Origin: Auxenochlorella pyrenoidosa
Taxonomy: Eukaryota; Chlorophyta; Trebouxiophyceae; Chlorellales; Chlorellaceae
Length of the DNA stretch: 11,071 bases
Reading direction: 5' to 3'
NCBI GenBank assembly: GCA_001430745.1
Contig: KQ481983.1
Location: 151,779 to 162,849, forward strand
Part shown: one piece after another, positions 7,901 through 11,071 of the stretch
How the letters are laid out: the number at the start of each line of letters is the position of its first letter
Numbering within the stretch: the first letter of the stretch is position 1
Program-made: the position numbers and the translations under genes
Notes under the pieces: generated by a model
Database searches by the model: none
Seen by the model: the letters and a program-made list of their open reading frames with translations, nothing else
What the model was told of the DNA's origin: nothing

Positions 7901-9542
7901 GCCGGGGAGCTTGTGAGCAAGCCAGCTGGGGCTGCTGCCCACTGGCTGCCTGTGCTGTGCTGAGCAGTTCTGGTCCCCGCACGTCCCGTCGCATAGAGAG
8001 CACGACAGTCATCACCGTGAAATTTGATAACAGTACCACCATTTCACGTTATGCTTATTCATTGCAATTTGTTGATTGCAGGTCTCACGGGAGAGCACAG
8101 ACGAGTTCGTGGGGCGCATGGCCGGCTACCTGATGCTTTACGCGGCGGCCATGCAGGCAGGCTGGGGGGGGCTGCCCGGCGACGCAGGCTCCGCTGCGCC
8201 CACAGGCCGACTGCTGGCGGGCTGCAATGCTAGCCGGCCTCCCTTGTTGGTTGGGGTGTGTACCGCATGCTGGGTACAGCGGGTCCTCGGTGGCCAACCC
8301 CCACGCCCTCCTCCTGTCCCGCGGCCGCTAAGCTGCCCCTGATGGGCGCCGCTTCCGTGCCGCCCAACACCCAGGGCCCCCTTTGTGACTCAACAATGTT
8401 GAACTTGGATTTGCTCATTTCTTGACTTGTGCAAGTTGTATTCCTTGATTCTTGCCCTGCAGTCGGACAACCCACAGAACCCTCACGGCCTGCAGCACGC
8501 GTGGACCCTGCTGGCCCGGTGAGCTGCCCTGCCGTGCCTTACTGTCCTGCTATGCCGTGCCGGCTCGCCCTGCTTGCCCAGCCTGGCTTCCATGCCTTGC
8601 CGGCCCCACCCCCCGTCTGCCTCGCCCCGTCCCCCCGTGCCTCTACGGCCCTTACGAACCGTCCCCGTCTGTTCAACCCGGCTGCTCTCCCACCTCCAAC
8701 CCCAACCCCATCTGGGCCATGCTGCCGCACACGATGTTGAAAATGATTCACAAGTGATCGTCTTGATGTAGGCTGCTGAACGCGCTGCCAGCCAACCGGG
8801 TCACCGCCACAGCGGTGGATGCCGTGCTCAAGGTGGCTGGCTACCGCATGCACCTCGTCTACCGGGGCCAGTTCTCCAAGCTGCTGCAGGCGAGGCCGGC
8901 CCCTGCTTGCCAGGTGTTGCAAGCTTGTGGCGCACACTCACGTCTGCAAGCGACGCTGGCGGAAAATGCAGCTTGCGAGGGGCTGCATGCCCGCTGCCCC
9001 CACGGGCATTCTCGCTGGCGGATGGATTGCGGGCGTCTGTGCCGCGCGCTGCCGCGCCGCCGCCTCAAGTGCGGCACTCACTATATGCTGCACCTGGCCC
9101 GCCCATGCAGTACATTGATCGCGAGTTCCTGCCGGCGCTGGGCACCTCGAACGACCCCGATGCGCGCGCGGTCTACACTCGGTGCGGAGCTGGCCCTGCC
9201 AGCCGCGCTGCGCCGAGCTGTGCGCCATGCCATGCAACGCCGGGCCGCGCGCCTTGTCGGGCAGCAAAGTGCCATGCAGCCCTGCCTCCCACCGCGACCC
9301 CTGCATCACCAGGCATGCTATGTATTATACACCAAGAGCTGCTGCACTGCTGCTGCTGCTGCTGCCAGCAAGCTGGCGCATGCGCGCACACCCCCCTGCC
9401 CTCCCACCCGGCCACACCGCGTCTGCCCCTGCTTGCCTGGCCTTGCAGCATCCAGACATTCCTGCGGACGTCGCGGTTCACCCAGCCCCCGGAAGGGCGC
9501 GACATGCCGCAGTTTGATGCCAGCAGCTACGACCGCGCGTGA
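4924..9542 (+). CDS. GLE1: mRNA export factor GLE1 (nucleoporin), complete, 12 exons, 675 aa
   Basis: GLE1 sits on the cytoplasmic face of the nuclear pore and, with inositol hexakisphosphate, activates the DEAD-box helicase Dbp5/LOS4 to release exported mRNPs. Exons: 4924-5371, 5522-5627, 5784-6405, 6570-6677, 6814-6927, 7249-7353, 7697-7807, 8082-8156, 8463-8518, 8772-8889, 9111-9181, 9449-9542; phases agree and TGA is at 9540-9542. Residues 1-185 are Ser/Gly/Ala-rich and probably disordered. Residues about 200-372 form an Ala/Glu/Gln/Lys coiled coil, as in the centre of other GLE1 proteins. Residues 393-675 are the conserved domain, with AFPLAEVAVAV, CPLTVPKYVVFRQG, GYLMLYAAAMQ, NPHGLQHAW and QFSKLLQYIDREFLPAL in family order. 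The length is close to human GLE1 (about 700). Introns 6, 8 and 10 appear to use GC donors. ATG 4927 is an adjacent alternative start. Exon 2 could begin 36 nt earlier, at 5486. Confidence 0.92.
5837..6342 (+). repeat. Low-complexity alanine-rich coiled-coil coding segment of GLE1
   Basis: This part of exon 3 is dominated by GCG/GCA/GCC (Ala), CAG, GAG and AAG codons. It encodes a long run of Ala with regularly placed Glu, Gln, Lys and Arg, as in a long helix or coiled coil. The composition also creates long antisense open frames, which are artefacts. Confidence 0.8.
6771..6811 (+). repeat. Poly-C tract before the GLE1 exon 5 acceptor
   Basis: Almost pure C with a few T and A, ending directly before the acceptor CAG at 6811-6813. 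It serves as an unusually C-rich polypyrimidine tract. It is the plus-strand counterpart of the G-rich tracts in the minus-strand genes. Confidence 0.8.
7015..7196 (+). repeat. Degenerate pyrimidine-rich minisatellite in GLE1 intron 5
   Basis: Imperfect units built around AACCTCTCCCTGCTTCATC recur roughly every 20-30 nt through most of this intron (6928-7248). Variants include CTCTCCCCACTGCGTGA and CTCTCCATGCATCATC. The unit is almost all pyrimidine plus a CTGC/TGCAT core, and it leads into the acceptor at 7247-7248. No coding potential is supported. Confidence 0.7.
7588..7612 (+). pseudogene. Decoy copy of the start of GLE1 exon 7
   Basis: The 25 nt after a good acceptor (CCGCAG at 7582-7587) match the first 25 nt of the true exon 7 (7697-7721) at 24 positions. 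Both encode VCPLTVPK. After that the copy diverges and does not encode the family sequence. Using this acceptor and reading on into the true exon would shift the frame, since the offset is 109 nt. The flanking TGCTGCAT-containing sequence is also duplicated (near 7551 and 7638), so a tandem duplication covered the acceptor and exon start. Confidence 0.85.
8016..8048 (+). repeat. 8-bp inverted repeat in GLE1 intron 7
   Basis: CGTGAAAT (8016-8023) and ATTTCACG (8041-8048) are exact reverse complements separated by 17 nt. They lie 33 nt upstream of the acceptor at 8080-8081, in a locally AT-rich part of the intron. A hairpin could bring the branch region close to the acceptor, but an 8-bp stem may be chance. 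Confidence 0.45.
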
Positions 9543-9916
9543 GGGCCGCCTACACTTCTGTCAGCCCAGGCCACGGCTGGGCCAGGCCGCTCCGCTGCTC
9601 TCCTGGTCATGGCCCAATGCCCCCTCCAGCATGCTCGGCCCTGCCACACGGTATTCTCTTGCCAGCTACAAATCCTTTCAGACAGTTGTGAATTTCAACG
9701 ATCAAAGGACTGGTGCATAGCGACTCTGGAGTGGGTTTTCAGACGAGGGTTGTGTTTGGGGCACTCTTTTCCCCTGTGCCACAGGGCACGCAAAACAATT
9801 GGCAGTGTCACTCATGGAGTTGGGTGCGTGGTCAGGCAGAGAGGCCCGTGTGCCAAGGGAGCGCGCTCCGCGGGCGCGGCCCGGCGGGAGCCCGCGCGCC
9901 GCGTCGCGCCGTCGCG
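9543..9916. other. Convergent intergenic region (3' UTRs of GLE1 and the carrier)
   Basis: These 374 bp separate two converging stop codons. The GLE1 side contains an AT-richer patch (about 9660-9720) that could hold a poly(A) site. The carrier side is extremely GC-rich (about 9840-9916) and includes the perfect palindrome GGAGCGCGCTCC (9858-9869). The green-algal poly(A) signal TGTAA is not seen on either strand. No coding exon is supported. Confidence 0.6.
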
Positions 9917-10905
9917 CTACGCCTGCTGTGCCTGCTGCGCCGCCAGCAGGCGCATGACCGACTCGTACACCAGGAAGGTGAGGGCGCTCTGCGGCATGAC
10001 CCGCAGCACGTTGGGCACCAGCCCCTTGTAGAAGCCGCCCAGGCCCTCGCGCTGCAGGGGGCAGGGGGTCAGGGCACGCAGTTGGGTCGTAAGACCAGGC
10101 TGGGCCCGGCATCCAGGAGGCAGGCACAAGGTAGGGCGGGCTGGACGGAAGGAGCGGCGTGGGAGCTGCCCAGGGACTTTGTGCTGCGGAGCATCGGAGG
10201 GGTGCGCAGGAGGCTGCAGGTCTGGGAAGCCGGGACTGCCCAGGGCTGGCCCACCGCTCTAAGGGTGCAGAAGCGCAGGCCGCCAACCCTGGCGCCATGC
10301 AATGAGCAAACGGAGGTTTGCACATCCATGCCGCGTGGCCAGGCGCGCGCTCAGTGTGCAGCAAACCGCAGCTGAGCCCACCTGCAGCGTCTTGCGGATG
10401 ACGTCGGCCACGCCGGTGTACTGCAGGGCGCGTGCGTCCATGCGCTGCTGCAGCCGGCTGCGCAGCACCTGCACACGGGGGGTGGGGGGGTTGGGGTGGG
10501 GTGGTGGTGGTGGGGTGTGTGTGGTGGGGGGTGGTGGTGGCGGGTGGGGGGTGGGGTGGGGGCCCGCGCTCGCGGCGCGTGCTGCATGGGGCAGGCGGCA
10601 ATTCCCTTGGCCCAGCTCCTCCAGGCACGTGGGGGCACAACGAAGCAGCACATGGAGCCAGGGCCACAGGCTTCCAACTGCGTGCCCAGTCTGCGCCACA
10701 CAACCGCCTCGCTGAGCACATTTCCAGCACAGCTGCGCCCCCTGCTCTTGACACACACACACACACACACACCTGGGAGGGGTATGTTGCCACAGAGGCT
10801 GCCAGCTTGGACAGCGCCCCGAACGCCGTGATCTCAGCCGGGGACAGCTCCCGCACTACCTGCTGCTGCCCACCCGCCCCTTCCCTGCTGCTGCTAGTGC
10901 TGTTC

Positions 10906-10940
<35 letters not shown>

Positions 10941-11071
10941 AGTGCTGCTGCTGCAGCCGCCCGCGGGGCCGTCCAGGCTGCGCGTGAAGCGTTCCAGCGA
11001 GAAGTGCTGCGCCGCGCTCTTCAGCTCCTCGTACACGGCAAACTGGATGGCGCCGTGGGAGGACCTGGGGT
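9917..11071 (-). CDS. Mitochondrial carrier family protein, folate/FAD transporter type (SLC25A32-like), C-terminal part
   Basis: Inner-membrane or envelope carrier for folate or FAD, with six helices in three repeats; the last third is visible. Exons: from the right edge (coding from about 11063) to 10773, then 10468-10382 and 10051-9917 (TAG 9919-9917). Phases agree, giving about 170 residues. SHGAIQFAVYEELK ends repeat 2. Repeat 3 holds ALSKLAASVATYPSQVLRSR, where the usual acidic residue of PX[DE]XX[KR] is Gln, as in folate/FAD carriers. Then come GGFYKGLVPNVLRVMPQSAL and TFLVYESVMRLL, the final helix pair. A Ser-rich insertion lies between helices 4 and 5, a loop facing the intermembrane side. 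Arabidopsis FOLT1 is plastidial while the animal protein is mitochondrial, so location and substrate are not decided by this fragment. The first visible exon may start at 11064, after AG 11066-11065. Confidence 0.88.
10477..10565. repeat. G-rich tract with GTG repeats in the carrier intron
   Basis: Runs of GGGG, GGTGGTGG and GTGTGTG on the plus strand, within the intron 10469-10772. The carrier transcript reads it as a C-rich stretch ending about 8 nt before the acceptor at 10470-10469. The plus strand could form a G-quadruplex. Confidence 0.75.
10751..10772. repeat. (AC)11 microsatellite that contains a 5' splice site
   Basis: Eleven perfect AC units on plus, read as (GT)11 by the carrier gene. 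The exon ends CCCTCCCAG at 10773 and the first GT of the repeat (10772-10771) is the donor, so every repeat unit is a potential GT donor. Confidence 0.9.
10884..10954. repeat. Trinucleotide repeat encoding the Ser-rich insertion of the carrier
   Basis: GCT and ACT triplets on plus, read as AGC and AGT (Ser) codons by the carrier gene. The block includes 11 consecutive Ser codons (seven AGC, four AGT) and encodes a Ser/Thr/Asn-rich stretch. The mixed AGC/AGT codons show it is not a single fresh expansion. Confidence 0.85.

Noticed and set aside
10477..10565. Telomere-like TTGGGG/GGGGTT strings (also at 1376-1390)
   Set aside because: They are not regular repeats, they sit inside introns before acceptors, and they are better explained as C-rich polypyrimidine tracts read from the other strand.
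9702..10772. Continuation of the carrier reading frame without splicing to about 9702
   Set aside because: The frame past 10773 reads through the GT repeat, C-rich intron and 3' region. The family sequence resumes only in the two downstream exons at 10468-10382 and 10051-9917, which fit by phase and splice signals.
1..11071. tRNA, rRNA, CRISPR array, insertion sequence or transposon
   Set aside because: No cloverleaf-like segment, rRNA core sequence, regularly spaced identical repeat, transposase or reverse-transcriptase motif, or terminal inverted repeat was seen.

Overview
This window looks like nuclear DNA of a green alga, most likely a Chlorella-like trebouxiophyte. It is GC-rich. Its genes are broken into many short exons by GT-AG and GC-AG introns, mostly about 140-360 nt. 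The three proteins are eukaryotic (a secreted purple acid phosphatase, a nuclear-pore mRNA export factor, an organellar solute carrier), and the last two resemble their land-plant counterparts. The taxon is an inference from gene structure and protein similarity recalled from knowledge; no search was run.

Layout: (1) 1-4245, minus strand: a purple acid phosphatase of the small (ACP5-like) type. It starts with a signal peptide at 4245, has at least 14 exons, and carries all five metal-binding motifs. Its 3' end is not fully resolved at the left edge. (2) 4246-4923: a divergent intergenic region of 678 bp that must hold both promoters. (3) 4924-9542, plus strand: a complete 12-exon GLE1 gene of 675 aa, with a disordered N-terminus, an alanine-rich coiled coil and the conserved C-terminal GLE1 domain. 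(4) 9543-9916: a convergent intergenic region of 374 bp holding both 3' UTRs. (5) 9917-11071, minus strand: the last three exons of a mitochondrial-carrier-family protein of the folate/FAD (SLC25A32) type, running off the right edge.

The three genes have unrelated housekeeping or nutrient roles (phosphate release outside the cell or in the secretory path, mRNA export, cofactor transport). Nothing suggests a shared pathway, a gene cluster, a mobile element or a defence system. I found no new biological system. The unusual signals are in splicing. There are several GC-AG introns, a 17-bp triplicated splice donor, a duplicated exon start that forms a decoy acceptor, a donor embedded in a GT microsatellite, micro-exons carrying catalytic residues, and long C-rich tracts on the transcript strand before acceptors. 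The motif GCATGC is also strongly over-represented across the window.

Exon boundaries were assigned by hand from reading-frame phase, GT/GC-AG signals and recalled family alignments. Transcript data would settle the ambiguous ones named below.
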